From assembly GCF_010183535.1 (NCBI RefSeq), contig NC_071331.1, forward strand, positions 18,600,001 to 18,664,000: a DNA stretch of 64,000 bases, in the 5' to 3' direction. Below, piece by piece: positions 1-11,119 of this stretch. The number at the start of each line of letters is the position of its first letter. Position 1 is the stretch's first letter. Both the position numbers and the translations under genes were made by a program. This DNA comes from Caenorhabditis remanei. Its lineage: Eukaryota > Nematoda > Chromadorea > Rhabditida > Rhabditidae. The notes under the pieces were generated by a model. It was not told the origin of the DNA. It made no database searches and saw only the letters and a program-made list of their open reading frames with translations.

Positions 1-508
1 TATCGACTTCTTTCGCCGACTTTGTTTGGCACTTCTTGTATTCTTTGATAAGAAAATTTTCTGAATGAACGAGAAGTTAGTGTTATGTTTTTATTTCACT
101 TTCAATCTCACCAAGAGTGGTTTGCATTTCTTTGACATCATCATCTGTCAACGTGGGACCATTGGACAATTTTCTCACCGGTTTTCTTTTCAGTTGTCTT
201 TTAACTCTCAAAGAATCTGTCAAAACATTTTCATCACGATCGTTTCGGCTTGCAATATCTTTTTCTATTTCTGGTATCGTTTTCTTCCGGAGTGATCTTG
301 CATATTGTTTTACTTCTTCTTCTGCACCGATGACGACTTCAGAATCCTTTGTTTTCGGTGTTGCGTTCTCTTCAGTGTTCATCGGTTTCACCCATTTCGA
401 ACGAACATCTCTTGACGATTGCCCCGAACTCTCGACTGCTTTAACATGTTCAGTTATGAACGAGTTAAAAACAACGAGAAAAATTATAAATCCAGCCAGC
501 TTCCTCAT
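1..508 (-). CDS. Gene A: 5' end of a large cysteine-module receptor-like protein (partial)
   Basis: Exon 1 runs 508 to 112 with the ATG at 508-506; the donor GTGAG follows at 111. Exon 2 starts at 60 after a TTCAG acceptor and runs off the left edge. The first ~24 residues form a signal peptide (hydrophobic LAGFIIFLVVF core). A charged, probably extended region follows, then a basic stretch and the family motif RKLSNGPTLTDDD just before the donor. Exon 2 begins the family's first cysteine exon (YKKCQTKSAKE). Genes B, C and relics E and F share this layout: signal peptide, variable acidic/basic segment, LSxG...LTxxDE motif, then a phase-1 intron. The rest of the gene, presumably modules and membrane span, lies outside the window. 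The family is unrecognised. Confidence 0.72.
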
Positions 509-1992
509 CTAAACGACACTGCAAATGAGCATATTGATTATAAATGCTTTTTTTCGACAGAAGTTGAGTAAGCAGTAAGAGGTCTCTTAATTGTAAGAAG
601 AACAATGCGAAATATTGTTTATTGAGAACTAAAAATGAGAAACACGAGTTTTTGCATGAATAATGTTCTGTCTCGAAAGATCACAAATTGTGGAAGATGA
701 GCCATGCGATTAATGATTGGCATTTGGATAACAATAAACACAAAAGTTTCATCAGAAATCAGCGTGAAAAATTCCTCGAAAAAATATTATTTAGCTGAAA
801 AATATAAAAAGTAAACACGTTGCGTAGTCGTCTAATATTGAAACGTGGAAGCCCCGAGATTACGGTACACACCAGTGCCACGTGGACTTTTCTGCAAACA
901 CCCCACAGATATTCTCGCTTTCGCGCAATATTTCGTTCATTTTTTCTGTGAACTGCAAGAAACGTGAAGCCGAATTTTTCACGTTTTAATTCAATTCTTT
1001 TATTGTATGCACAGAAAATGCAGTATTTTCAGGTTTTCAGACGTCCCAATGAATGAAAATAGGTCATCGATCAGAATTGTGTAAATGTAAATTCTCCATC
1101 TTATGGGCTAGAAAACGTAAAATTTGATCTGAAATTGAATTATTTGATATAGGAAAACCGATTTTCAAAAAATTGAGAATTTCAGCTATTTCAGCTAATA
1201 TTTCATTTTCTGAAAATTGTAACAGTTTTAGGGCATCGTCAAGTACATGCTGTGCAATTTCTGTTCGAAGATGTTTTTGCACACATATTCATATCCGATT
1301 GAACTAGTGGTCATTTAGTACTACTAACTGGTGTTTCATGAATGGATGTGTACGAATATTAATGGGGTCAGAAAGGATATGAAATGAAGAAAATTCTGAA
1401 AAAAATTAGCCGATGGGGGAGTACTAGGAGATATTAATGCTATCAGTGCTAGGAATTCTAATACACTGGTGCACCTTCTCCGCGTTTCCATATCCCTGAG
1501 ATCTCCTCGATTTCCAAATCTCCGCTTCCGACCTCTGCTACTTAACTTGTACTTTTGGAAATGAAAATAAAATGCCGACATTGTGCCAGAGATGAGGACT
1601 AACCCCACATGCGTTATATATATAAGAATGATGTTTTTCTGATTCTCCAGAAATTTCTTACTGAAAAAGAAGAGACTGCACATGGAGGCATCAAGTAAAT
1701 CAGATGATACTTGAATCCCTTTTTCGGAGAAAAACACGCTTGAAAAATCAAAGTCCGAAGATGAAAGATTCGATCATAATCTGTAAAAATTCTTATTTCA
1801 TTCGTAAATTTATTGAATTTCACGAAAAAAGAAGATAAACCGTGAACTTTAAAATATTTTCCACGTGAACTCCCATCGCCGCCGGTGGAATGTGCCGCCC
1901 ATCTTGTCTGTCGCTTTATCCGACTGATAACAACAGTTCCGCCAATTTCAAGAGTTCCGAATCCTACATATTGCAAGACGTGCAAGATAATT
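509..1992. other. Intergenic region between divergent genes A and L1
   Basis: About 1.5 kb between two divergent 5' ends. Short open frames on the minus strand (1064-1282, 1336-1737, 1614-2000) have no family match, no signal peptide and no convincing splice context. A CACGTG lies at 1862-1867, about 130 bp before L1. I see no RNA gene. Confidence 0.4.
861..884. promoter_or_regulatory. Possible promoter element of gene A: TACGGTACAC plus E-box CACGTG
   Basis: TACGGTACAC at 861-870 and the palindrome CACGTG at 879-884 lie about 355-375 bp upstream of the gene A start codon. The same ten-mer lies beside a CACGTG upstream of gene C (43798-43818). Shared promoter motifs between paralogues may be functional or simply inherited by duplication. 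Confidence 0.3.
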
Positions 1993-2975
1993 ATGTTCAA
2001 TATGAACTCAATGCTTCTCCTGCTCTCTTCTCTACTTATTCTCCAAGGTGTCAGCGGAGATAAGACTTGCAGTGGAAAGGAGGTTCAAAATCTGGATAAT
2101 GGTTGCACTAAGATTGATAAGTCGCCGTTGGTTTTCCGAGGAAATCTCGATGGTGAGTTCTATACTTTTCCAGTAAACCTAAACTTTTATCTAAAAACTG
2201 CTCAAATTTTCAGAAAAAATGGTCAGAGAAAAAGTTCAAAGTATCAAATATATAGCCTCTGGAATTGAAGTGATCGAGACTGATCTCGAGACGTTCGATT
2301 ATTTAAAACACGTTGAGAGGATTCAAAATTCGAATGGTCCTGCAATGCTATTCAAAAAGAATAAAAATTTGAAACGACTGAATTTCACTTCTCTCGGAGA
2401 GTTGAAAGGCAAGGAGAAGGAGAAGGTAAGAAATTCAAACTTTCAAAAAAATCAAAACGAAACTTTTCTATTTCAGGATATCGTTTTCGAAAACGACAAC
2501 TTCGTCCAGGCATTTAGCAAGGAAGCCGATTCGTAAGTTTCATTAGTTACACATTCAAAAATAATACTGTAATAAAGGAATAAGAAAACATAAACCTATT
2601 TTCAGGTTCGATGACTTCATGAAATTGGAACTAATTGCCCGAAAAAGTCATTTGCGGAACAAAGTTTGTTCCAATGATTTCTATCAGTTCATCAACAAAA
2701 AAGAAAGTTCCGACTCGAAGACCACATGGACAATTATCATTACTATAATCGCGTCATTTTTCGCCATCGCGGACGTGATTTTAACGTGGTTTTGTGTGAA
2801 AGAATGCCGTGCAAAGAAGGCTCGTGAGGAAAAGAAAACTAACAAGATGAAGACTGATGTGCCGGTTGGAACACACTTCGGACCGCCACAAACGCCAGCG
2901 AGTGGAACCACGACACCTTCCGCCACCACGACACCCTCCGCCACTATCAAAACACCAAAAGACAAGTGTATGTAA
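1993..2975 (+). CDS. L1: type I membrane protein with receptor-L-like ectodomain
   Basis: Four exons: 1993-2152, 2214-2425, 2477-2532, 2606-2975, giving 265 aa; intron phases are 1, 0 and 2, as in L2-L4. Start chosen at the ATG that opens the signal peptide (MFNMNSMLLLLSSLLILQG); Met at 2002 or 2011 are alternatives. After the signal come a cysteine and the GCTKI motif typical of receptor L domains. The repeats IEVIETDLETFDYLKHV and GPAMLFKKNKNLKRLNF follow, an alternation of beta strands and conserved Leu, Gly and Asn like insulin/EGF receptor L domains (worm irld-type proteins are known relatives; family assignment is inference). The membrane span is at about residues 184-207, then a basic Cys/Lys tail and a Pro/Thr-rich end. 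AATAAA at about 3035 may be its poly(A) signal. Confidence 0.8.
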
Positions 2976-3334
2976 AACCCAACTGTTTCTTTGTAATTTG
3001 CCTTTTTTGTAATTGGTTTTCGATTAATGGTTAGAATAAATGTTTTTGGTGATTCTGAAAATGACTGAAGACAGATTCCATACAAAAAAGGGCGGGGCTT
3101 TGGATAATCAACTGTCAGCGGTTCAAACCACAAAATTCTTTCAATGCAAACCCATTACCACCAAGTCATCTGATAATAAACATACTTGTAGTCGGAAAGA
3201 GGTAAAAGGAACGGAAACAAACTGGTCTTGTCAATTAGCCCCGTTTTCCGCGGCTACTTTTATTTCTTTTCTGGTTGGTTCTCAAGCAAATGACTAGGTA
3301 TAAAACCATCTCCGATACCCTCCAACTTCCAAAA

Positions 3335-3553
3335 ATGATCCGTTTAGTCACTTGTATCATCATTGCATCAGCTGCTTCTATCTTCGGGTCCCTTTGTGTT
3401 TCATCGAATGTGTTATGTCAGAGCTTTTAGAAATGACAATGAAAAGGGCTTCCGATTCACTTGACATTCGAATAAAAACTGTGGAATACAGTAGTTTGGC
3501 CGATGGAGAAGAGAACTGTGAAGTCAATCGAAAACCGGTGGTGATAAGTTGAA
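3335..3553 (+). pseudogene. Small secreted-protein-like relic
   Basis: A TATAAA box at about 3299 is followed by an ATG at 3335 opening a short signal-peptide-like frame (MIRLVTCIIIASAASIFGS) that stops after 31 codons. A second frame from 3417 carries RIKTVEYSSLADGEENCE and ends at 3552. They could be joined by a GT near 3408, but the acceptor is not clear. The downstream part recurs, more damaged, at 7040-7490. It may be a small gene or a decayed one; no family is recognised. Confidence 0.25.
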
Positions 3554-3860
3554 CAAAGATGTTGGCTCCCTTGAAGATTTGATGTTCATGGAACAGATGA
3601 TTCTCAAGATCTTTATCATTTTCCTATGTAGTTATCGACAATAAGACTACTAATTAATCCTTGATGAATTCTTTCAATTATTCCATACTTCTTTCGGACT
3701 AATCCCATTTCGAGTTTTTTTGTAAAAGGTATTTATGGAGCAATATCAAGGATAATTATAAAGAGAGTTGAATTTTTCAACATAAAGCATGAGAGTAGGG
3801 TGAAATGACAATGAGGTTATGATATGAATTCAAAGTATTTTGAGATGTTACCAGAGAGAA
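3440..3860 (+). repeat. Dispersed duplicate, copy 1 (partner 7040-7490)
   Basis: Long near-identical runs are shared with 7040-7490, including GTCAATCGAAAACCGGTGG and the block around GGAGCAATATCAAGG. The two copies flank genes L1 and L2 in the same orientation, suggesting local duplication before L1 and L2 diverged or moved. Confidence 0.6.
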
Positions 3861-3904
3861 TTATTTTAGTTATTTCTAAATAGTAGGAATAGGCGATTTC
3901 TAAA

Positions 3905-4135
3905 AGTTAAATATATTTCTTTCTTTTTTCCTTTATTTAGCCTTTGTTACGTTTTTCTCTTCCCCCGTGCCATTATTGTCTGTATTTTCAATCTTCCGCT
4001 TTTTTTCCTCTTTCCCTCGATTCTACATTGTTTGTCCCGTTCTTTTTCATAACTCGAAACTGTCTCGTGAGGGACAGTTTCCAGTCTTTTGTATCTATTT
4101 CTTTTTTCTTTAGTCCCAATAAATATATATAAAGT
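3905..4135 (+). mobile_element. 3' end of a non-LTR retrotransposon (5'-truncated)
   Basis: The segment with TGTCTCGTGAGGGACAGTTT followed by a pyrimidine-rich run and AATAAATATATA matches in order the 3' tail at 39880-40105, which follows reverse-transcriptase coding sequence. It is therefore read as a 5'-truncated LINE tail. Confidence 0.5.
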
Positions 4136-5861
4136 GACTCCGAAGATATAAGTGAATTAGTTTTGTCTGTTTGGAAGGATTTCTTCAAGTCAAAATTGTC
4201 TTACTGTCATTCACGCCAGATATCTCTTGTGGACTCAACTACCTCTGATATTACTACAAATGACTGTTTCCCTATGAGATATCTGCTTTGAACGACATAC
4301 TACAAAAGGTTGTCAAATAAAAAAATGGAGTTAAAGACTCGGACCGTACCATTTAGTCGCAATTGGCTGTTTTGTTCTTGAAACTTTGATATTTTAGCGA
4401 CGACTACTGTAACATTTCAAGACTGACACGTATTCAACAGAAGATTCTGGACGCTAGTCAGACTGAGATTAGCTTTTTTGAAAATGGAAGTGTTGCAATT
4501 CTTCAATTTTAGTTTTCCAGGTTTCTTCTATTTGTAACTAATTAAGAAGAATAGATCGGTTCTCCTGATTTCTAAAATCACAGTTTGATCCTTGTCTCTC
4601 CAAATCTTAATCCAATTTCAAAAAGAAACATATTCCGATCGCTACGTGTGAACTTTTAAACCCCAATGAATAGTCAGCGTGGAGACATAATCCAAGAAAT
4701 TGAACAACGCAACGAGAAAATTTATTTGGTCCAAATATCAGCCATGTTTCAGAGTGAGTATGAGAAGAAACAAATCAGTGATTAGCTCCTCCGAACTTCA
4801 TGAGGATTCAGTGATTTGTGTGAGTTTGAATAAAGAAATGTCTTGAATAACCAGAAGAAATCTGCATGGAATTTGTATCCCGGTTTTTATGAACCACCCC
4901 GGATTCTGATATTCCAAAAATATGTGCATTCCTAGCCTTTCGCTTTTTTTTTAGAATAACGTTCAATTCCAGATTCCTCAACCATTGTTCGTCCACCTCG
5001 AGAAGCCTCCACCCATTTGATAAATGGATTTCACTCTGTCGCCAGATTTGAACAGAACAAAAGCAAAGAATTAGCATTTACTTTTGAGATTTATTACGAA
5101 TAAATCTTTAGTTTTTACCTTTTTGGTTGAGTTTTCTAACTACTCTGTGCTTTGCTGAAATCTCCAAATCTTGGGAATGGGGAAAAGATAACTTTTTAAT
5201 TTTCTTTATGGAAATCTCAAAAAGTTTATGGAAAAATCTGGTATCACTAGATCCTACAGTGCTCTAGAAGTGTTGTAACTCTTAAAATGACTCGATTTGT
5301 GAAAATGCCACGAAGCCGGAGCTAGAGTCAAATTAAATAGGGTGTGCAGATCAAATCTGGATCTTCATTTTTATAATTGGCAATATTCTTGTATACTTCC
5401 TGAATAGTTACAGTATATCAATGTATACAAGAAATTGGACCACTCCAGGCAGAAATGACTCCGTAACTTTTCACAAACGACCCGTACAGAAAAGTTGTCG
5501 ACTACAAAAAACAGATCTAGGTTTGATCTACATACCCTACAAATTAATGTGTTATGTAATGAACGGGTACAGTGTGCCACCATCTCAAAGTTTGTCGTTT
5601 TCCATTGAAAACTGCAACAATATTTTGAACAATGCTGTATTGAGAGTTCATCAGACATTCTATATGAACATTCTATATGGAGATCATCAGACATTCTATA
5701 TGGACAGATGAAAACACCTATAGAACCGAAACTGGTATGAATACTCGTTTCTTTGTTAAGGACACTAAAAGATACCGTTACTCTCTGCTAATGCAATGAT
5801 AGAATAATAGTTTATATCGTTTCATGCATTCAGTTTTCATTATACAAAAGAATCGGTGGTA
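4136..5861. other. Intergenic, no supported gene
   Basis: No frame here has splice context or family resemblance. The 5420-5560 stretch resembles 20560-20680 (shared GACCC-TACA-AA and ACATACCCT-like blocks), a weak dispersed repeat. At 5645-5706 a ~50-bp unit containing CATCAGACATTCTATATG is tandemly repeated in part. Confidence 0.4.
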
Positions 5862-6799
5862 TCATTTGCTTCCTGTGGGTTCCGCAGATTTGGACTTGGT
5901 GGGGATTTCTGTAGCCGGGCTCTTACTCTTTTCCAATGACTTCGTCCCCGCTTCCGAACTATTTTTTGTTTTATTTTTCTCATCTGTCTTCTCGGTTGTC
6001 TTCTTATCATTTTTCTCTACTGATCTCCTATGCTTGAACCAATTCCAGATGAGAATCAAGCTTACAATACACAAGAGAGCAAAAACACCCATCGCAATGA
6101 TTGCCGGTAGTTTGAAATCCTCATCTGAAGATTCTTTGGTTGTTCGAACTTCTAAGAACTGTTTGGAACATTTCTCCGTCCTCTGATGAGTAGAGCGGGA
6201 GATGTGTTCTAAGAACATCCAATCGTGGAACCTGAAAATTATGTGAATGCATATTATTTTTTTAATGATTTTATTTTTACTTACGACTGAGAACTACTAC
6301 TTCCTTCCGATGAAAAGTGATCGTCCTCGAGGACTACGTCAACCTGAAAACTGATAATTCTTGAAAACTTCTGTTCAGATATTCTTACCGGATCTCCTTT
6401 CAAATATTTCAAACCATCAAAGTTAAATCTCTTCAACTTTTGGTTTTTCCGGAATATAATTGCAGGTCCCTCTTTATTTGATATTTTCGTCGCATTTTTC
6501 AAATAGTCGAAACTTTCGATATTAGTTTCGATAACTTCAACGCCGTGCTCAATAATAGAGATCGTTTCTGTTTTTCTCTTTATCAGTGCTTCTGAAACAT
6601 AGAAAATGTACTGTAACATGAACTGTGATCTCTCACCATCTTTTAAATCTCTGAAAATCAACGGAGCTTCGTTGATTATAGTACATCCATCTTCTAGTTC
6701 TTTCACCTCTTTTCCTCGACAAGTCTTCTCTGCCGCATCGACACTCAGTTGAGACATGAGAAGGAGAGAAATGAGAGCTACGACATGGTTCCAGCGCAT
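5862..6799 (-). CDS. L2: type I membrane protein with receptor-L-like ectodomain
   Basis: Exons 6799-6637, 6591-6389, 6343-6285, 6231-5862 give 264 aa with the L1 intron phases. The ATG at 6799 opens a signal peptide of about 22 residues; the frame also extends upstream without an ATG. The ectodomain carries CRGKEVKELEDGCTII, then VEVIETNIESFDYLK and GPAIIFRKNQKLKRFNF, the repeated strand pattern of L domains. Exon 3 is acidic and Ser-rich. Exon 4 has a single Cys (TEKCSKQF) before a membrane span at about residues 183-205, then a Lys/Thr/Ser-rich cytoplasmic tail. L2 lies on the opposite strand to L1, L3 and L4. All splice sites are canonical and no lesion is seen. Confidence 0.8.
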
Positions 6800-7529
6800 A
6801 TTGAAATACAACTACAAACTTTCGTTTGTTTCTATGGAAAATAGAGGAATAACTTTGAGAAATGTCATTACCACGTATGACATTCTCAGGGGTCATTTGT
6901 AAAACACGTTATAATTTTTTCAATGTGAAATGTATTCTTTTCTCGTGATTTGAAAGAATGTTGTTCTAACAGGTACCTGAAAATAACAATAGCTTATCTA
7001 ATAAAACATAGAATAAGTCATGTAAGAGTTCTATGAAACGCAATGAAAAGACCTTCTGATTAACCTGATACTAGAAGTAAAGACTGTGGAATACAGTAGT
7101 GGATGAAACCGATGGAGAAGATAACTGAGAAGTCAATCGAAAACCGGTGGTGATAAGTTAGACAAGGATGCTGGTTCGAATGAAAATTTTATGAGAGTTG
7201 ATGTTCATGGAACAGATAATTCTCAAGATCTTTATCATTTTCCTATTTAGTTATCGGCAATAAGACTACTAATTAATCCATGATGAATTCTTTCGATTCC
7301 CAACTTCTTTCGGTCTAATCCCATTTCGAGTTCTTTTGTAAAAGGTATTTATGGAGCAATATCAAGGTTAATTATAAAGAGAGTTGAATTTTTCAACATA
7401 AAACATGAGTGTAGGATGAAATGACAATGAGGTTATGATATGAATTCAAAGAATTTTGAGGAGCTATCAGAGAGAATGATTCTAGTTGTTTCTAGCAATA
7501 AAAATGAGCTAGAAAAGTTACACTTCTTA
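6800..7529. other. Upstream region of L2 and dispersed duplicate copy 2 (7040-7490)
   Basis: No gene is supported. The part from about 7040 is the damaged partner of 3440-3860, same orientation, with frameshifts relative to that copy. Confidence 0.5.
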
Positions 7530-7960
7530 AAACATGTCATTGAGATTTCCAGTTCGAATGGACCAGCGGTGATCTTCCGAAGCAATGAGAAGTAATGGCT
7601 TTAGTTTATGGTTTTGGCAGGTCAAATCTCTTTGTTCCCTAGTCTGAAATTGATACTCTTCAGGACATGACAGATCGATAATCTCTTCTTCGTACACTGT
7701 CTTGAATTCAGCTGCTTCTCCCGATCAGTTATCCACTTCTCAGATTCAAATTCAGAAAATGTAAGATTTGGAGTGAAAAAATCATTGTTTCAGACTGCTC
7801 TCTACCAGAAACCGAATCGAAATCTGAATATTCATTTCCAAATGAACACTTCAAAAATGCACTGGGTAATGATTATGGAGCAGGGCCATGGGCTCCTGAG
7901 GCAAGATCATCCAGATCCCCACTTCCCATTTACAGATTACCATCAATCGGGCTAACTGTT
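7530..7960 (+). pseudogene. Chimeric relic: L-domain exon fragment joined to tmem-231 exons 4-5 fragment
   Basis: 7545-7593 reads FLKHVIEISSSNGPAVIF and is nearly the same as L3 exon 2 (9795-9870), then hits a stop. From about 7605 the sequence switches to tmem-231: the end of exon 3 (TTTGGCAGGTCAAATCTC), exon 4 from about 7667 with an internal deletion relative to 32215-32250, and exon 5 from about 7795 (TALYQKPNRNLNI). Homology ends near 7860. It is a junk junction of two local gene families, not a working gene. Confidence 0.65.
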
Positions 7961-8170
7961 AATGAGCACTTCTTCCATTCATATTTTTCTAAACTGTTTT
8001 TTGATGCCGATTGCAAAATTTCTGAAAACGCGAAAATTGGGGGGGGGCACGCACTGTATTTTGATGCTACTTGAGATATTTATACAACGTTTATTGTGTG
8101 AGTAAAATTCGAGTAGACGAGGAAACTACACTCGCATTCTTATACTTTTCGGTTCGATGTGGAATCGTTT

Positions 8171-8333
8171 TCTCTTATTTTCTTGGGGCTGAAGATTGAG
8201 TTGCATTTGAAGTTGAAGCTGTTGGAGCTCCAGCTGGAGTTGCAGATCCAGGTTGCTGTTGAACAATAGTGAGAGAAGTTGTCGTAGTAGTAGTTTGAGG
8301 AGGAGGAGGTGTTTCATGAAGGCAAGGGAGGAG
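8171..8333 (-). pseudogene. Relic G: terminal exon like that of gene B
   Basis: On the minus strand an acceptor CTTGCAG at 8340-8334 opens a frame with PPPPQTTTTTTSLT and then QQPGSATPAGAPTAS, ending in a stop. The QQPGSAT block and its codons match the last exon of gene B (NQQPGSATTTT at 14160-14190). No upstream exons of the family lie at higher coordinates, so this is probably the remnant 3' end of a lost family member. Confidence 0.4.
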
Positions 8334-8559
8334 TCCTGCAAGAAGGAATATGGGAGTTCGTGGAAAACAATTATGCTCCGAGATTTTCAAATAGGGATTT
8401 CATCTCTAAAAAAATTGAAACACTATAAGGGTGGTGTTATAGAAGAAGGTTATTATATCGATAGGCATCGCAATCATACTGGTCAAAAATAATTCCCGAG
8501 AGTTCTTTCCGCAAGCTTCTAATAGTTAATAGATGACATTTGAAAATAATTTTGGACAT

Positions 8560-8962
8560 TTATTTTTTTCAATCATCAGGAACCGAAAATAAGCGTAGTT
8601 ATTTAGGAAAAAATATCGTCAAAAGCATCATTAAAGGGACCCCAAATTGGGATCGAACGTCTGTCTCAAAGGATTTGTTACACTACTCAACGAAATTCAA
8701 CAAGCTAAAGAAGAAATCTATGTGAGTAACTATCGGCCTTCGAGCAAATTTTACCTATTTTATTTCAGATTTGATGAACAATCTTCACCAAAAAAGGACT
8801 CATTCGAACGAAAATCAAAACACCGATTACACAATTTTACACTTGGAACGATGCGATGAGAAGCGAAAGGAAACAAGTCAAATGGAGTCAAAAGCAAAGA
8901 ATATTTTAATTTCTATTTTTCTTCTTTCTTCCTTTTTAATTGTGTTTTTGTTTTTCTTATAA
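8560..8962 (+). other. Possible exon pair ending in a C-terminal hydrophobic anchor
   Basis: A frame after CATCAG at about 8579 runs to a donor-like GTGAGT at 8730; after a TTTCAG at 8769 the frame continues and ends with ILISIFLLSSFLIVFLFFL before a stop at 8960-8962. It could be the 3' end of a small membrane-protein gene, but I see no start and no relative in the window. Confidence 0.2.
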
Positions 8963-8984
8963 TAAACAATAATTATTCAACCAT

Positions 8985-9262
8985 GTGTTCCGAAATTACC
9001 GGGGAAAGGGGTCTATTGGGAAAGTGCGCCGGGTGAAAGTTGGCCCGGTGGCGGCTAAACGTTGGTCCGTCGGCGGCTCGCACCTTCAACCACCGTATGT
9101 TCGCCGTTGGGCAACTTGCGCGCCGCCGCCGGCCAGTTTTTGGGACTTAGCGGTTTACCTGTGCGGCCACGTGAACGCTTTTGTGAGGGGGTGAACAGGA
9201 AAATAAGAAGAGGCCAGCCGGATGAAGCGCCGAACGCGCTGCAGCCAGACTGGTTCAAGAAT
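8985..9262 (+). repeat. GC-rich block and left arm of an inverted repeat flanking L3
   Basis: The 8990-9180 stretch is unusually GC-rich and contains variants of GGCGGCTAAAC. The arm at about 9184-9262 (core CCAGCCGGATGAAGCGCCGA at 9214-9233) is inverted at about 10612-10693. Together they bracket the L3 gene. Confidence 0.55.
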
Positions 9263-9455
9263 AAATTATATCTGAACGCATTGAACCTCATCGTTGAAAC
9301 ATCACATAAAAACGTGGTACGTGTTTTTAAATGACCTCTCGTCCCACTAATCTCATAAAAGTTACTTTATCACAACGTGGCGCAACATTCCACATTTCCA
9401 AAGTGAATAAATTATTTGAGCAAATCGAACAGAAAACCAGTAACCGAGAAGCAAG

Positions 9456-10466
9456 ATGAACTACATCGGACTGAGCTCAATTTTCCTACTATTTCATGTT
9501 TCATTTTTTCTCAATCCAATTGTTACTGAACAAGTGAAGAGATGCACTGGAACGGAGGCCAGAGAGCTGCCCGACGGATGCACGATCATTGAAAAGAAGC
9601 CATTGGTCTTCAAAGATGTTGGAGATGGTAAATCTTGTTTTCACAGTTTCGCTTTTTAGCTCACTTTTCCAGCTTTTTCGAAATTTGCATGTTTATAAGT
9701 GAATGTTTCAGATTCCATCCTGAGAAAAAAGTGGCAAAACTCACTCAACTGGAAGCTGGACTAGAAGTAATCGAAACCGATCTTGAGACATTTGACTACT
9801 TGAGACATGTCAATGAGATTGTCACTTCGTATGGACCAGCGATGATCTTCCGAAGAAATAAGAAGTTGAAAAGACTCAACTTCAATGCTTTGAATAAACT
9901 CAAAGGAGGGAATGTGAGATTCCAGAATAGGAATTGGTTTGGAAAATGAGTGTTTTTTCAGATTGACATAGTCCTCGAGGACGACCACTTCGCAGAAGAA
10001 GCAGGAGATGGGTCAGCAGGGTAAGAATTCCAGGGCATCACTATTACCGAGTCAATTTATGAAATTCGAACTTTCCTACTGAAACTCAAATTTCAGATTC
10101 AATGACTTGATGATGTTGGAAAGTGTGTCTAGAGAAACAGACCAGCGTACCGAGAAGTGTTCCAAAAAGTTTTTAGAAGTGAAAACCACTGGAGGTTCTT
10201 CTGGTGGCGTTGTGATGTATTTAGGGTACTTTCTCATAGCTTTGTTTGTCATCCTTTTGGCAGTGGCTATCATTTTGACACTAAAAGAATGGAAAAAATG
10301 GAAGACAGAACAAGAACAAGCAGGCAAGAAAAAGAAGAAGAATAAGAAAGATGAGACAAACAAGAAGAAGAAATCTGGAAGCGAAGAGAAGAAAACTAAG
10401 AAAACAGCAACGAAAGGACCGAAATCAAAGAATACTCCTGTCAAAGAAAACCCAAAAAAGAAATAA
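9456..10466 (+). pseudogene. L3: receptor-L-like membrane protein gene with a 1-base frameshift in exon 2
   Basis: Exons 9456-9627, 9712-9913, 9962-10020, 10097-10466 match L1, L2 and L4 in order, with canonical splice sites. It has a signal peptide, CTGTEARELPDGCTII, LEVIETDLETFDYLRHV, GPAMIFRRNKKLKRLNF, an acidic exon 3, TEKCSKKF, a membrane span (FLIALFVILLAVAIILTL) and a very Lys-rich tail. Exon 2 is one base short in the run of six A at 9725-9730 compared with L4 exon 2 (48560-48762), so the frame from exon 1 hits an early TAG while the conserved L-domain frame is open but shifted. This is either a recent null allele or a homopolymer sequencing error. The rest is undamaged, so the gene may well be functional. 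AATAAA lies at about 10476. Confidence 0.65.
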
Positions 10467-10605
10467 TAACTTTTGGAATAAAAAGTGAAAATAATTTGTG
10501 TGCTACAACACAAAATGAGTTAGATAAAAGTTTTCGAGTGACAATAAAACATCAAAAAAGTATTAAGGATTGTTTTTCAATGTCACCGGTATTTCCTAAT
10601 GCAGC

Positions 10606-10700
10606 GAATCGACATTATTATCTTACCAGCCTGGCTGCCGCGCATTCGGCGCTTCATCCGGCTGGTCTCTCCTCATTTACTTTTTCACCTTCTCAGAAAT
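10606..10700 (-). repeat. Right arm of the inverted repeat flanking L3
   Basis: The reverse complement of 9184-9262, core TCGGCGCTTCATCCGGCTGG at 10645-10664, with a few mismatches. It begins about 140 bp after the L3 stop. Confidence 0.55.
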
Positions 10701-11110
10701 GTGTCCGAGATTGAGAGACTCAGAGAAAAAAATTTTCAAAGGGATTTCGGTGGAGCACAGTTGCAAGAGATGTGCCGAGCTAATACTAATCAAGAGGTGA
10801 TTGTGAATTGTGAATAAGGAAGTCGAAACTTAAAATTGATATTTGAAAGATTACTTGCTTCTTGAAGAGCGTGTTCCACTGTTCACTACCGAAATAGGCT
10901 GCTTAGTTGAATGCCTAAATACGGAAAGCAGAATAAGAAGTCTTATTTTAGAAGACAATTTTAGTTATTTTTTGTTGTGAAAAGCTTTTTTGGTAAAAAC
11001 TGATAGCTTCGGTGCAAAAAACCTCAAAAATATCAGTAAATCCGAGTAGGCGAACTTATTTTTCAAGCTGATATTCTCTAATTGTAAGCAGAAGGCGAAA
11101 AAAAAACTTC
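10701..11110. other. Intergenic, nothing recognised
   Basis: No coding frame with family resemblance, no RNA gene seen. Confidence 0.4.
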
Positions 11111-11119
11111 TCAGATAAT

